Part shown: positions 26,664-34,966 of the stretch, piece by piece
How the letters are laid out: the number at the start of each line of letters is the position of its first letter
How positions within the stretch are numbered: position 1 is the stretch's first letter
Assembly (NCBI RefSeq): GCF_014196535.1
Contig: NZ_JACIDU010000014.1
Coordinates: 1-64,000, forward strand
Length of the DNA stretch: 64,000 nt
Direction of reading: 5' to 3'
Origin: Allorhizobium borbori
GTDB lineage: Bacteria; Pseudomonadota; Alphaproteobacteria; Rhizobiales; Rhizobiaceae
Notes under the pieces: model-generated
What the model was told of the DNA's origin: nothing
Seen by the model: the letters and a program-made list of their open reading frames with translations, nothing else
Database searches by the model: none
Program-made: the position numbers and the translations under genes

Positions 26664-27248
26664 ATGAGCGACAACGAAGACGAGAAGACGACCGAACTGC
26701 CGCTGGGCAAGGAGGCGGAAGCCAACCTCTTCAAGTCACGCTCTATTTTCATCTATGGTGGCATTACGCAGGAACTGGCCCACAAGGTGTGCGCACAGCT
26801 CGTGGCGCTGGCGGCTGCCAGTGACGACGATATCCGCATCTTCGTGAATTCGCCGGGTGGCCATGTCGAATCGGGCGATTCGATTCACGACATGATCAAG
26901 TTCATCAAGCCCAAGGTCTGGATCATCGGTACGGGCTGGGTCGCCTCTGCCGGCGCACTGATCTATGTCTCGGTTCCGAAGGAACGCCGTCTCGCGCTTC
27001 CGAACACGCGCTTCCTGCTGCACCAACCGTCCGGTGGCACGCGCGGCATGGTCTCGGACATCGAGATCCAGGCCCGCGAGATCATCAAGATGAACGAGCG
27101 CCTGAACAAGATCTTCGCAGCCGCCACCGGCCAGCCGGTTGAAAAGATCGCCAAGGATACCGATCGCGATTACTGGCTGTCCGTGGAGGACGCCGTGGAA
27201 TACGGTCTGGTCTCCAAGGTCATCACCTCGCAGTCGGAAATCGGCTGA
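26664..27248 (+). CDS. clpP: ATP-dependent Clp protease proteolytic subunit (ClpP paralogue)
   Basis: A 194-residue serine peptidase of the ClpP/crotonase superfamily. The catalytic Ser95 lies in [11 protein letters not shown], where canonical ClpP has ASMGA. His120 lies in [10 protein letters not shown], and an Asp lies within DTDRDYWLS (165-173), so the triad appears intact. It would form the proteolytic chamber fed by ClpA or ClpX. No clpX or lon is adjacent, and the A-S-A-G active-site variation suggests one of several ClpP paralogues found in rhizobia rather than the main housekeeping copy. I chose ATG 26664 because GGAG is eight bases upstream, rather than the ATG six bases earlier. Confidence 0.87.
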   Translation: MSDNEDEKTTELPLGKEAEANLFKSRSIFIYGGITQELAHKVCAQLVALAAASDDDIRIFVNSPGGHVESGDSIHDMIKFIKPKVWIIGTGWVASAGALIYVSVPKERRLALPNTRFLLHQPSGGTRGMVSDIEIQAREIIKMNERLNKIFAAATGQPVEKIAKDTDRDYWLSVEDAVEYGLVSKVITSQSEIG

Positions 27249-27262
27249 TCCGACGATTGATG

Positions 27263-27294
27263 AAGCGCCGCGTTGCAAGACGCGGCGCTTTTTT
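27263..27294 (+). terminator. Intrinsic terminator after clpP
   Basis: AAGCGCCGCG (27263-27272) pairs with CGCGGCGCTT (27281-27290) around an eight-base loop, followed by T-rich sequence. Confidence 0.87.
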
Positions 27295-27357
27295 CGTTTC
27301 TGAAGGCCCGTTGCGCCGGGCATACTTGCCCTCGCATCCTTTTCAAACGGTATTGCC

Positions 27358-28542
27358 ATGTTTCGAGATTTTTCCGGCCAATCCTTTTTCATGGGCGTGC
27401 TGACGGCGTTCGTTGGCTTCGTCAGTTCCTTCGCCGTCGTGCTTCAGGGACTGAAGGGTGTCGGGGCCACCGATATCGAAGCGGCCTCGGGCCTGATGGC
27501 GCTGTCCATCGCCATGGGGCTTTGCGCCATCGTTCTGTCCGCCGTGACCAGAATGCCGGTTTCCATCGCGTGGTCGACACCGGGGGCTGCGCTTCTGGCG
27601 ACCACCGGCGTAGTGGAAGGCGGGTTCAACGCCGCCGTCGGCGCGTTTCTCATCTGCGCCGCGCTTATCGTTGTCGCCGGGCTTTTCAAACCGCTTGGCC
27701 GGGCTGTGAGCGCCATTCCCGCATCGCTTGCCAATGCGATGCTTGCGGGTGTGCTGTTGTCGCTCTGCCTTGCGCCGGTCAAGGCTGTCGGTTTCAACCC
27801 GATGCTCGGCCTGCCCATTGTCGTCGCGTGGATCGTGGTCGGGGCCTTCAAGCGGCTGTGGGCCGTGCCGGCGGCCCTTGGCGCTTTTGTGCTGGTGCTG
27901 CTGTTCGGCATCGACGTGCCGGAGGGTGCGTGGAGCAATGTTGTGGCGTCTGCCCTGCCGCCGGTGGAAATCGTCACGCCGGTGTTCAATCTTCAGGCGG
28001 TCGTTTCCATCGCCCTGCCGCTCTTTCTCGTGACCATGGCCTCACAGAACATTCCGGGCATTGCCGTGCTGCGGGTCAATCATTACGAGCCCGCCGCCGG
28101 TTCGCTCTTTGCCGTCACCGGCCTGTTTTCCATTCTGTCCGCTCCCTTCGGCGGCCATGCGGTGAACCTTGCGGCCATCACGGCGGCGATGTGCGCGGGT
28201 GAGGATTCCCATCCCGATCCGAAGCGACGCTACTGGGCGGCCATCATTTCCGGTTTCGGCTATGTCGTCATCGGCCTGCTGGCCGGCGCGGTCACGGCTT
28301 TTGTGGCGCTGGCGCCGCCCATTCTCATACAGGCGGTGGCGGGACTGGCGCTGGTCGGAGCGTTTTCGGGTTCCGCGCTCTCGGCCTTCAAGGAGCCCAA
28401 GGATCGCGAGGCGGCAGCGATCACCTTTCTGGTCACGGCTTCCGGCATTGCGTTTGGCGGCGTTTCCGGCGCGTTCTGGGGCCTTCTGGCCGGAGGGCTT
28501 ATGCTGGGCCTGTCGCATTTCGTGCAAACGCTGAAAAATTGA
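27358..28542 (+). CDS. BenE-family benzoate/aromatic acid transporter
   Basis: A 394-residue inner-membrane protein with about 11-12 hydrophobic helices. STPGAALLATTG (near 75) and SQNIPGIAVLRVNHYEP (near 230-246) are recognisable BenE motifs, as is GGHAVNLAAITAAMCAGEDSH near 270. BenE proteins belong to the nucleobase/ascorbate-like transporter fold and import benzoate with protons. No aromatic-degradation genes are nearby, so the substrate here may differ. No clear ribosome site precedes ATG 27358. It is 43 bases upstream of the leuA leader but likely transcribed separately. Confidence 0.83.
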   Translation: MFRDFSGQSFFMGVLTAFVGFVSSFAVVLQGLKGVGATDIEAASGLMALSIAMGLCAIVLSAVTRMPVSIAWSTPGAALLATTGVVEGGFNAAVGAFLICAALIVVAGLFKPLGRAVSAIPASLANAMLAGVLLSLCLAPVKAVGFNPMLGLPIVVAWIVVGAFKRLWAVPAALGAFVLVLLFGIDVPEGAWSNVVASALPPVEIVTPVFNLQAVVSIALPLFLVTMASQNIPGIAVLRVNHYEPAAGSLFAVTGLFSILSAPFGGHAVNLAAITAAMCAGEDSHPDPKRRYWAAIISGFGYVVIGLLAGAVTAFVALAPPILIQAVAGLALVGAFSGSALSAFKEPKDREAAAITFLVTASGIAFGGVSGAFWGLLAGGLMLGLSHFVQTLKN

Positions 28543-28550
28543 CCGGGCGC

Positions 28551-28578
28551 TTGCAATTTTCGAGGGCGTGGGTATAAG
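28551..28578 (+). promoter_or_regulatory. Predicted leuA leader promoter with leaderless geometry
   Basis: TTGCAA (28551-28556), 16 bases, TATAAG (28573-28578). The -10 ends seven bases before ATG 28586, so the transcript would begin at or beside the leader-peptide start. The AAGGAG just upstream of that ATG overlaps the -10 and would not be transcribed from this promoter. Confidence 0.55.
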
Positions 28579-28585
28579 GAGCACC

Positions 28586-28711
28586 ATGGTTAGCAAGAGC
28601 TTCAATACGAACGGGGAAATTGTGCGCGGTGCAGACGCCGCGTTCGTGCCGTTCCGTGCTCTTGGCGCTCTTCTTCTCCTTAGCCTTACTCGCGGTTGCC
28701 GGGTCCGTTGA
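28586..28711 (+). CDS. leuL: Leucine-rich leader peptide of leuA
   Basis: A 41-residue frame upstream of leuA whose codons 26-34 read Leu-Gly-Ala-Leu-Leu-Leu-Leu-Ser-Leu, six Leu in nine residues. Such a run in a small frame just before leuA is the standard signature of Leu-dependent transcription attenuation. An inverted repeat (28719-28741) lies a few bases past the TGA and another at 28782-28798. I do not see a clear stem plus T-run, so the exact terminator form is uncertain. The mechanism (ribosome stalling at Leu codons when Leu-tRNA is scarce) is inferred from known leu operons; trpL in this window is a parallel case. Confidence 0.72.
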   Translation: MVSKSFNTNGEIVRGADAAFVPFRALGALLLLSLTRGCRVR

Positions 28712-28718
28712 GGAGCGC

Positions 28719-28741
28719 CCGGCGGCCGTCAAGCCCGCCGG
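28719..28741 (+). promoter_or_regulatory. Inverted repeat after the leuA leader peptide
   Basis: CCGGCGG (28719-28725) pairs perfectly with CCGCCGG (28735-28741) across nine bases. It starts eight bases after the leader stop and is a candidate antiterminator or terminator stem. No T-run follows. Confidence 0.5.
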
Positions 28742-28781
28742 TTGAAAAGCTCCTCGCCAGAACACCCCATCGACAGTATTC

Positions 28782-28798
28782 CGAACCAAAACGGTTCG
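28782..28798 (+). promoter_or_regulatory. Second hairpin in the leuA leader
   Basis: CGAACC (28782-28787) pairs with GGTTCG (28793-28798) around AAAAC. It may form part of the alternative folds of the leader; a functional role is not established. Confidence 0.4.
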
Positions 28799-28862
28799 CT
28801 TCGCACCACCAGAGCCCCCGAGAACGACCGGGCCGGTAGCGGAGAGCACGAGGAGAAAGACC

Positions 28863-30581
28863 ATGAACGCATTCACCCAGAACACGGGCGCCCAGAGCAA
28901 GGGCATGCCGGATGCTTCGGCGAAGTATCGCGCCTATCCGCAGATCAACATTCCCGACCGCACCTGGCCGTCCAAGACCATCACCAAGGCGCCGATCTGG
29001 TGCTCGGTGGACCTGCGTGATGGCAACCAGTCGCTGGTCAACCCGATGGGCCACGACCGCAAGGCCCGCATGTTCAAGCTGCTGCTGGATATGGGCTTCA
29101 AGGAAATCGAGATCGGCTTCCCCTCCGCGTCGCAGACCGACTTCGACTTTGCCCGCTGGTGCGTGGAGCAGGGCAATGTGCCGGACGACGTTTCGCTGCA
29201 GGTGCTGGTTCAGTGCCGCCCGGAACTGATTACGCGCACCTTTGAATCGCTGGAAGGCGCCAACCGCCCGATCATTCACTTCTACAACTCCACCTCCGAG
29301 CTGCAGCGCCGTGTGGTGTTCGGCAAGGACGTCGCGGGCGTGAAGCAGATCGCCGTCGATGCCGCCAAGATGATCACCGACATGGCCGCCAAGGCCGGCG
29401 GCGGCTACCGCTTCGAATATTCGCCGGAAAGCTTCACCGGCACCGAACTGGAAGTGGCGCTCGAAGTGTCCAACGCTGTGATCGAGGTCATCAAGCCGAC
29501 CCCGGACAACAAGCTGATCCTGAACCTGCCGGCTACCGTCGAAATGGCCTCGCCGAACGTCTATGCCGACATGATCGAATGGATGTGCCGCAACATCGAC
29601 AACCGCGAAAACGTGCTGATCTCGCTGCATCCGCATAACGACCGCGGCACGGGCGTCGCCGCCACGGAACTGGGCCTGATGGCCGGTGCCGATCGCGTTG
29701 AAGGCACGCTGTTCGGCAATGGCGAGCGTACGGGCAATGTCGACGTGGTGACGCTGGCGCTGAACATGTACACGCAGGGCGTCGATCCGGAACTGGATTG
29801 CACCGATGTCGAGCGCATCAAGGATGTGTTCGAATATTCGAACGAAATGCGCGTGCCCGAGCGTCATCCTTACGTCGGTGAACTGGTCTACACGGCTTTC
29901 TCCGGCTCGCACCAGGATGCCATCAACAAGGGTATGAAGGCGATCAAGAAGTCGAATACCGGCATGTGGGAAGTGCCCTACCTGCCCATCGACCCGCAGG
30001 ATGTCGGACGCACCTATGAGGCGATCATCCGCATCAACTCGCAGTCGGGCAAGGGCGGCATCGCCTATATCATGCAGGAGGATTACGGCATCAACCTGCC
30101 GCGCAACCTGCAGGTGGAATTCCGCGAGGAAATCCAGCGCATTACCGACGAGGAAGGCGTGGAACTGCCCTCGAAGCGTATCTACGACCACTTCATGGAT
30201 TTCTACGTTGCCCAGCCGAAGGGTCGCCTGAAATTCGTCGATCATCACACCTATCCGGCAACCGATGCCAAGGGTGTGCGGATTGTCGAGGCCGAGATTA
30301 CCGACAAGGGTGAGACGAAGAAGATCGAAGGCCGAGGCAATGGCCCCATCGACGGTTTCGTCAATGCGCTGTCGAACTATATCGGCATTGAACTGTCGGT
30401 GGTGGAATATGCCGAGCATTCGCTGAAGCAGGGTTCGAACGCGCAGGCTATCGCTTATGTCGAGATCGCGCATCCCGGCGGCAAGCTGTTCGGCGTCGGC
30501 GTCAACGAAAACATCGTGACGGCCTCGCTGGCGGCGGTCGTCTCGGCCGCGAACCACGTTCTGGAGCGTCAGGGCAAGTAA
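28863..30581 (+). CDS. leuA: 2-isopropylmalate synthase
   Basis: A 572-residue enzyme condensing acetyl-CoA with 2-ketoisovalerate, the first committed step of leucine synthesis. The HMGL-like TIM-barrel domain covers about 30-330. SVDLRDGNQSLVNPM near 48 gives the metal-binding Asp, and LHPHNDRGTGVAATELG near 260 carries the His-x-His metal ligands. The C-terminal LeuA allosteric domain (about 440-572) would bind leucine for feedback inhibition. Length and the DRTWPSKTI opening match the longer, LeuA2-type group common in alpha-proteobacteria and actinobacteria. AGGAGAAAGACC precedes ATG 28863. Attenuation by the upstream leader peptide is likely. Confidence 0.95.
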   Translation: MNAFTQNTGAQSKGMPDASAKYRAYPQINIPDRTWPSKTITKAPIWCSVDLRDGNQSLVNPMGHDRKARMFKLLLDMGFKEIEIGFPSASQTDFDFARWCVEQGNVPDDVSLQVLVQCRPELITRTFESLEGANRPIIHFYNSTSELQRRVVFGKDVAGVKQIAVDAAKMITDMAAKAGGGYRFEYSPESFTGTELEVALEVSNAVIEVIKPTPDNKLILNLPATVEMASPNVYADMIEWMCRNIDNRENVLISLHPHNDRGTGVAATELGLMAGADRVEGTLFGNGERTGNVDVVTLALNMYTQGVDPELDCTDVERIKDVFEYSNEMRVPERHPYVGELVYTAFSGSHQDAINKGMKAIKKSNTGMWEVPYLPIDPQDVGRTYEAIIRINSQSGKGGIAYIMQEDYGINLPRNLQVEFREEIQRITDEEGVELPSKRIYDHFMDFYVAQPKGRLKFVDHHTYPATDAKGVRIVEAEITDKGETKKIEGRGNGPIDGFVNALSNYIGIELSVVEYAEHSLKQGSNAQAIAYVEIAHPGGKLFGVGVNENIVTASLAAVVSAANHVLERQGK

Positions 30582-30605
30582 CCCCGGCCTTCAATGTTTG
30601 AGAAA

Positions 30606-30631
30606 GGCGGCGTTCCGGAAGGGACGCCGCC
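30606..30631 (+). terminator. Terminator after leuA
   Basis: GGCGGCGT and ACGCCGCC pair with additional CC/GG closing inside. The stem is followed by ATTTTCG. It lies 25 bases past the leuA stop. Confidence 0.75.
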
Positions 30632-30680
30632 ATTTTCGTCCCTCTTGATCGCAGCGCCCGGCACGCCTAGAATATTTCCA

Positions 30681-30770
30681 GCCGAAGCGTGATCGCTTCG
30701 GCATCGAACAATGCGGTAAAAACAAAAAGATAGAGCATTTCCGGTGATCCCGTGATCACCGGAAATGCTC
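30681..30770. repeat. Palindromic repeat element (REP/RIME-like)
   Basis: Two palindromes lie close together. The first is GCCGAAGCG (30681-30689) with CGCTTCGGC (30694-30702). The second is a 17-bp arm GAGCATTTCCGGTGATC (30733-30749) pairing perfectly with its complement at 30754-30770. The AGAGCATTTCC core resembles dispersed intergenic palindromes of Rhizobiaceae chromosomes. It lies after the leuA terminator and is non-coding. I recognise the type, not a catalogued name. Confidence 0.6.
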
Positions 30771-30817
30771 CAGATCAGACCCGTTGCACACCAGCCAGAT
30801 AACAGGAGCCGACCGAC

Positions 30818-30919
30818 ATGGATTTCAACCCCGCAGCCTTCGCCGTGATGATGCCGCAACGGGATGTTTTCCATGCCTGCCTCGATAGTGCTTTCTCAAA
30901 TTACCTGGTCCACGCCTGA
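30818..30919 (+). CDS. Possible 33-residue leader ORF overlapping the ABC-F start
   Basis: ATG 30818 has CAGGAG nine bases upstream, a better ribosome site than the downstream ABC-F start. The frame runs 33 codons (MDFNPAAFAVMMPQRDVF...) to TGA 30917-30919 and overlaps the start of the ABC-F gene in a different frame. Many ABC-F antibiotic-resistance genes are controlled by such leader ORFs, where drug-stalled ribosomes expose the downstream start. I recognise no protein family, and the frame could be fortuitous. Confidence 0.4.
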   Translation: MDFNPAAFAVMMPQRDVFHACLDSAFSNYLVHA

Positions 30920-32450
30920 CGGACGGACGCTCCTCGATCACCTCGATTTTCGCTTTGCCGCGGAACGAACCGGCCTGATTGGCCGCAACGGTGTGGGCAA
31001 GACCACGCTTTTCAACATCATCGCCGGATTGACTGCACCAGCGTCGGGCTCAGTCGTTATAACGGGTTCCATCGGTCTTTTGCGGCAGGATCTTATCCCG
31101 CAAGCGGGGGAGACGGTGGCCGATCTTTTCGGCGCCCGTCCGGCTCTGGCGCTGCTTGATACCGCCGAGGCGGGGGCGGCGACGATCGAACAACTGGCGG
31201 ACATCGACTGGACCTTGAGGGAGCGGCTGACCGGCACGCTCGATCGCTTCGGGCTTGGCTGGGCGCTCGACGCGCGGCTTTCGACGCTTTCCGGCGGCCA
31301 GAGAACCCGCGCGGCACTGGCCGCGCTCACCTTCAACAAGCCCGATTTCCTGCTTCTCGATGAACCCACCAACAATCTCGATGAGGAGGGGCGGCGGCTG
31401 GTGATCGATCTGTTGGCCGGCTGGCGTGGCGGCGCCATTGTCATCAGCCATGACCGTGCGTTGCTTGCCGAAGTGGATGCCATTGTCGAACTGACGACGC
31501 TCGGGGCAACCCGCTATGGCGGCAACTGGAGCCATTACAGGGCCTGCCGGGCGCTGGAGCTTTCGGCGGCAACGCATGATCTGGCCATCGCGCAACGCCA
31601 GATGGATGAACTGGCGCGCGCGACGCAGGCCACCGCCGAGCGTCAGGCCCGTCGTGACGGTGCCGGCCGGCGTAAACGGGCCAAGGGCGATGCTCCCCGC
31701 ATTCTGCTGGATGCCAAGAAGGACCGAAGCGAAGCGACCGGCGGCGCACATGCCCGGCTGGCCGAGGCGCGTCATGGGCAGGCGACGGAGGCATTGTCTG
31801 CGGCCCGCAAGCGGGTGGAAGTGCTGCAACCGCTATCCATGCAAATTGCTTCAACCAACCTGCTGCCGGGCCGTGTCGTGCTGAGGCTTGAAGGCGTCAG
31901 CGCCGGGTATGCCGGGGGCTCGCCGGTGATTTCGGATATGTCGCTTGTCGTGACGGGACCGGAGCGTATTGCCATCACCGGCGCCAATGGTGCGGGCAAG
32001 ACGACGCTTTTGTCGGTGATGAGCGGACGTCTTGTGCCATCGGCGGGCACGGTGCAGCGCCCGGTTGGCTTTGCCGTTCTCGATCAGTCGGTCAGCCTGC
32101 TCGATGGGGCTGCCACCATTCGCGATAATTTCCGGCGACTGAACCCGAACAGCGGCGAGGAGGCCGCACGGGCGGCCCTTGCCCGCTTCATGTTCCGCGC
32201 CGATGCCGCGATGCAGGTGGTGTCTTCACTTTCGGGCGGGCAGCGTTTGCGGGCAGGACTTGCCTGCACGCTTGGCGGCGATCATCCGCCGCCGCTGCTT
32301 TTTCTCGATGAGCCGACCAACCATCTGGACATTCAATCCATCGAGGCGCTGGAGGCCGCGCTTGCGCGTTATGATGGCGCGCTGATCGTCATCAGCCACG
32401 ACCGCGCCTTTCTCGAGTCAATCGGTATCACGCGCGTGATCGCCCTTTAG
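30873..32450 (+). CDS. ABC-F subfamily ATPase (ribosome-associated, EttA/Uup-like)
   Basis: A 525-residue protein with two ABC domains and no membrane part. First domain: Walker A GRNGVGKTT (near 36-44), signature LSGGQRTR (near 140), Walker B FLLLDEPTNNLDEEGRR. A basic linker around 245-290 (RQARRDGAGRRKRAKG) may contact rRNA. Second domain: Walker A GANGAGKTT, signature LSGGQRLR, Walker B LLFLDEPTNHLD. ABC-F proteins act on ribosomes, some giving antibiotic resistance, others aiding translation. I prefer ATG 30873 (GGGAT nine bases upstream) to ATG 30864. The stop overlaps the convergent metallophosphoesterase by four bases. Its specific role cannot be assigned. Confidence 0.85.
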   Translation: MPASIVLSQITWSTPDGRTLLDHLDFRFAAERTGLIGRNGVGKTTLFNIIAGLTAPASGSVVITGSIGLLRQDLIPQAGETVADLFGARPALALLDTAEAGAATIEQLADIDWTLRERLTGTLDRFGLGWALDARLSTLSGGQRTRAALAALTFNKPDFLLLDEPTNNLDEEGRRLVIDLLAGWRGGAIVISHDRALLAEVDAIVELTTLGATRYGGNWSHYRACRALELSAATHDLAIAQRQMDELARATQATAERQARRDGAGRRKRAKGDAPRILLDAKKDRSEATGGAHARLAEARHGQATEALSAARKRVEVLQPLSMQIASTNLLPGRVVLRLEGVSAGYAGGSPVISDMSLVVTGPERIAITGANGAGKTTLLSVMSGRLVPSAGTVQRPVGFAVLDQSVSLLDGAATIRDNFRRLNPNSGEEAARAALARFMFRADAAMQVVSSLSGGQRLRAGLACTLGGDHPPPLLFLDEPTNHLDIQSIEALEAALARYDGALIVISHDRAFLESIGITRVIAL

Positions 32451-33358
32451 CCGAGCAGGACGTGGCGCTGTTCGAGCTTGATGGTCATGGCGCGCGGATC
32501 GAGGCCGTAGCGGTCGCAGGCCAGTTTCCAGTGGTCGGGCGTGCCGGCGACGGAGATGAGGTTATAGGCCGCGCAGGGCTTATGGCTGCCGGGGCCCTGG
32601 GAGGCGGAGGCGATGCCGAGCACCGGTACCTTGCGGCCGTTCTTGAGATCCAGCCAGTGCAGTGTGTTGAGGTGGGTGTGGCCATGCAGCACGAGTTCCG
32701 CGCCGCCCAGCGAAAGGGCTGCGGCGAAGCGGCGGATGCCGAGCATGCGCTTGTACATGGTGGTGGCGCCGCGGATCGGCGGATGGTGGATCATGACAAT
32801 GCGGCACAGCCCTTCCTCGCCGGCCTGCCGCAGCATGCTGACGAGATCGCGGGCCTGGCGCGGGCCGAAATAGCCGCTGGCGGAAAAGGGTGGCGTTGCG
32901 ACGGCGGTGGAACAGCCGATGAGTGCAACCGGGCCTCGCTTGCGCATGTAAGGGAAAACGTGCGCCTCGTCGGCGCGGTTGGCGGCGGCGGCATCACCGC
33001 GCATATAGGGATACCAGGCGGTGGTCGAACGGCTGCCCGCGCCGCGCACATAGGCATCGTGATTGCCGGGAACGACCGATACGTCCACAGGCGGGCCGAC
33101 CATGTCGAGCCATTCCGCCGCTTTGCGTATTTCCGTGCCGGTCGCAAGATTGACGAGATCGCCGGTTATGGCCAGATGATCGGGCGCGCGGCTTTCAATA
33201 TCGGCCAGCAACAATTCCAGCGTGCCGCCGGCAAGATGCTTGCGCCGGTTGCGATGCCAGTTCACATATCCGGTGATGCGTTTCGATGCGAGTTCCCTCA
33301 ATGTGAGGCGTGGCAGCGGACCGAGGTGCACATCGGAAATATGGGCGAGCGTGAACAT
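32447..33358 (-). CDS. Metallophosphoesterase (calcineurin-like)
   Basis: A 303-residue phosphoesterase of the calcineurin-like superfamily. The dimetal-site motifs appear in order: D-x-H in HISDVHLG (residues 8-15), GD in AITGDLVN, GNHD in VPGNHDAY, a His in IVMIHHPP, and GHTH in VLHGHTHLNT. The layout fits single-domain cyclic-nucleotide phosphodiesterase or UDP-diacylglucosamine pyrophosphatase-like proteins, but substrate is not clear. ATG 33358 is at the conserved N-terminus; longer readings add non-homologous residues. There is no strong ribosome site. Divergent from a NUDIX gene 40 bases away. Confidence 0.85.
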   Translation of the reverse strand: MFTLAHISDVHLGPLPRLTLRELASKRITGYVNWHRNRRKHLAGGTLELLLADIESRAPDHLAITGDLVNLATGTEIRKAAEWLDMVGPPVDVSVVPGNHDAYVRGAGSRSTTAWYPYMRGDAAAANRADEAHVFPYMRKRGPVALIGCSTAVATPPFSASGYFGPRQARDLVSMLRQAGEEGLCRIVMIHHPPIRGATTMYKRMLGIRRFAAALSLGGAELVLHGHTHLNTLHWLDLKNGRKVPVLGIASASQGPGSHKPCAAYNLISVAGTPDHWKLACDRYGLDPRAMTIKLEQRHVLLG

Positions 33359-33398
33359 GCACGAGCAATAGAGCCGGTGCGACGGGGGAGCAAGTGAA

Positions 33399-33890
33399 AT
33401 GAGTGTCAACGGTGGCAGCAAAAGCGAACTTAAATTGCACCACAAACTTCTTATAGGTTTGATGCATCCGCTTTTCCTGCTCACGCGCGGCATGACGCTC
33501 GGCGTTCGTGCAGCCTGTTTCAACGAAAAAGGCGAGGTCTTTCTGGTGAAACACACCTATCTGCCGGGATGGTATCTGCCCGGTGGCGGGGTCGAACGGA
33601 ATGAAACCGCGATACAGGCCGTGCTGAAGGAAATGCGGGAGGAAGGCAATCTTGAACCCGTGGCGCCGGTGGCCCTGTTTCATGTCTACTACAACAATCG
33701 CGTGAGCCGGCGTGACCACGTCCTGCTCTACCGTACGAAGGCGCAGCAGGTGGCGCCGCGTCCGCCGGATGGCGAAATTGCGGAATGCGGCTTTTTCCAC
33801 CCCGACGCTCTACCCGAAGATGCAACGGATGCGACGCGCTTCCGCCTGGCAGAACTGGCGGGCACCCGTCCACCCGCCGATTTCTGGTGA
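33399..33890 (+). CDS. NUDIX hydrolase
   Basis: A 163-residue NUDIX enzyme. The Nudix box is GGGVERNETAIQAVLKEMREEG (from about 61; the key residues are Gly, Glu, Arg-Glu-Glu), preceded by HTYLPGWYLPG. It hydrolyses nucleoside diphosphates linked to a second moiety; the actual substrate is unknown. GGGGGAG lies 11 bases before ATG 33399. Its promoter region is shared with the divergent metallophosphoesterase. Confidence 0.87.
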   Translation: MSVNGGSKSELKLHHKLLIGLMHPLFLLTRGMTLGVRAACFNEKGEVFLVKHTYLPGWYLPGGGVERNETAIQAVLKEMREEGNLEPVAPVALFHVYYNNRVSRRDHVLLYRTKAQQVAPRPPDGEIAECGFFHPDALPEDATDATRFRLAELAGTRPPADFW

Positions 33891-34009
33891 GAATTTCATC
33901 GTTCGGTTTGCGCAATTTCAACCTTTGGGCGCTAAAACTGAGGCAGGAAAGAAGTTTGGTGCCGTTGGGGGTGGTTCCGGACGGTGACTATGGACCGCGC
34001 GATTCTTGA

Positions 34010-34966
34010 ATGAAAAAGAGAATACGACTTAGCCAGGTGCGCATCGGGATGTTTGTGGAGGAACTGGAGAGCACCACGCGTGCACTTCGGACAGGCCCTT
34101 TTCTTGTAGAGACGGCTGCCGATGTCGAACGGGTTCTGCAAAGCTCTGCCCTGAGCGCGGTGATCAATACCGAACGCGGCGTGGATACCAGCGACGGGGT
34201 GTCGATCTGGTCGGCCGACCAGCGAGGGCTGGAGGCATCACTGCTGGCGAGATTTACGCGCGAAGAGATCCGCGAGGCGCGGCAATCGGTGGAAAGCACG
34301 ATGCCGCATGTGCGCAGCCTGATGGGCGAAGCACGCATGAACGGCGTGTTTGCCGTCGATTCCGCCAACGCCGCCGTCGAACAGATCATGGCGGGTGCAA
34401 CCCGCAACCCGGGTGCGCTTCTGGGCATTCTGCGGCTCAAGAAGGCAGACCAGACCACCTTCCTGCATTCGCTTGCCGTCAGCGCCTTGATGATTGCGTT
34501 CGGACGCAGGCTTGGCCTTTCCGAAAATGAGCTTCAGCTTCTGGGGTTTGGCGGACTGGTGCACGATCTCGGCAAGATGTTGATGCCCAAGGAGGTGCTG
34601 GGCAAGGCCGGCAAGCTGACCGCGCAGGAAGTGGCCATCATGCATCAGCATCCGCAGCGTGGTCATGACCTTCTCCGCCAGATTGAGGGCATCGATCCCG
34701 TCGTGCTAGATATCTGTCTCTATCACCATGAGCGTTATGATGGTGCGGGCTATCCCTCAGGACTGGCGGGTGAGGATATTCCCTATGCCGCCCGTCTGGC
34801 TGCGATCTGCGACGTCTACGAGGCGATGACAACCATCCGGCCCTACAAGAAGGCCTGGTCCCAGGCGGACACGATCGAGATGATGATGCGGGCAAGCGGC
34901 CATTTCGATCCGGCATTGCTGCGCAGTTTTGTGTCCACAATGATCCTGACGGGGGAGATTCTCTAG
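34010..34966 (+). CDS. HD-GYP domain cyclic-di-GMP phosphodiesterase
   Basis: A 318-residue protein with an N-terminal DUF3391-like domain (residues 1-110, starting IRLSQVRIGMFVEELE) and a C-terminal HD-GYP domain. The HD pair is in GLVHDLGKMLMP (near 182-193), the following HHERYDGAGYPSGL (near 242-255) gives the GYP signature, and AAICDVYEAMT follows. All key residues appear present, so active hydrolysis of c-di-GMP is expected. No receiver domain is attached, so input is likely through the N-terminal domain. The ribosome site is weak. The role in motility, biofilm or cell cycle is not shown by context. Confidence 0.88.
   Translation: MKKRIRLSQVRIGMFVEELESTTRALRTGPFLVETAADVERVLQSSALSAVINTERGVDTSDGVSIWSADQRGLEASLLARFTREEIREARQSVESTMPHVRSLMGEARMNGVFAVDSANAAVEQIMAGATRNPGALLGILRLKKADQTTFLHSLAVSALMIAFGRRLGLSENELQLLGFGGLVHDLGKMLMPKEVLGKAGKLTAQEVAIMHQHPQRGHDLLRQIEGIDPVVLDICLYHHERYDGAGYPSGLAGEDIPYAARLAAICDVYEAMTTIRPYKKAWSQADTIEMMMRASGHFDPALLRSFVSTMILTGEIL

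Noticed and set aside
28686-30557. A 623-codon open frame on the minus strand opposite leuA
   Set aside because: It lies entirely over a clear leuA gene, and its translation lacks any recognisable domain; an artefact of codon bias.
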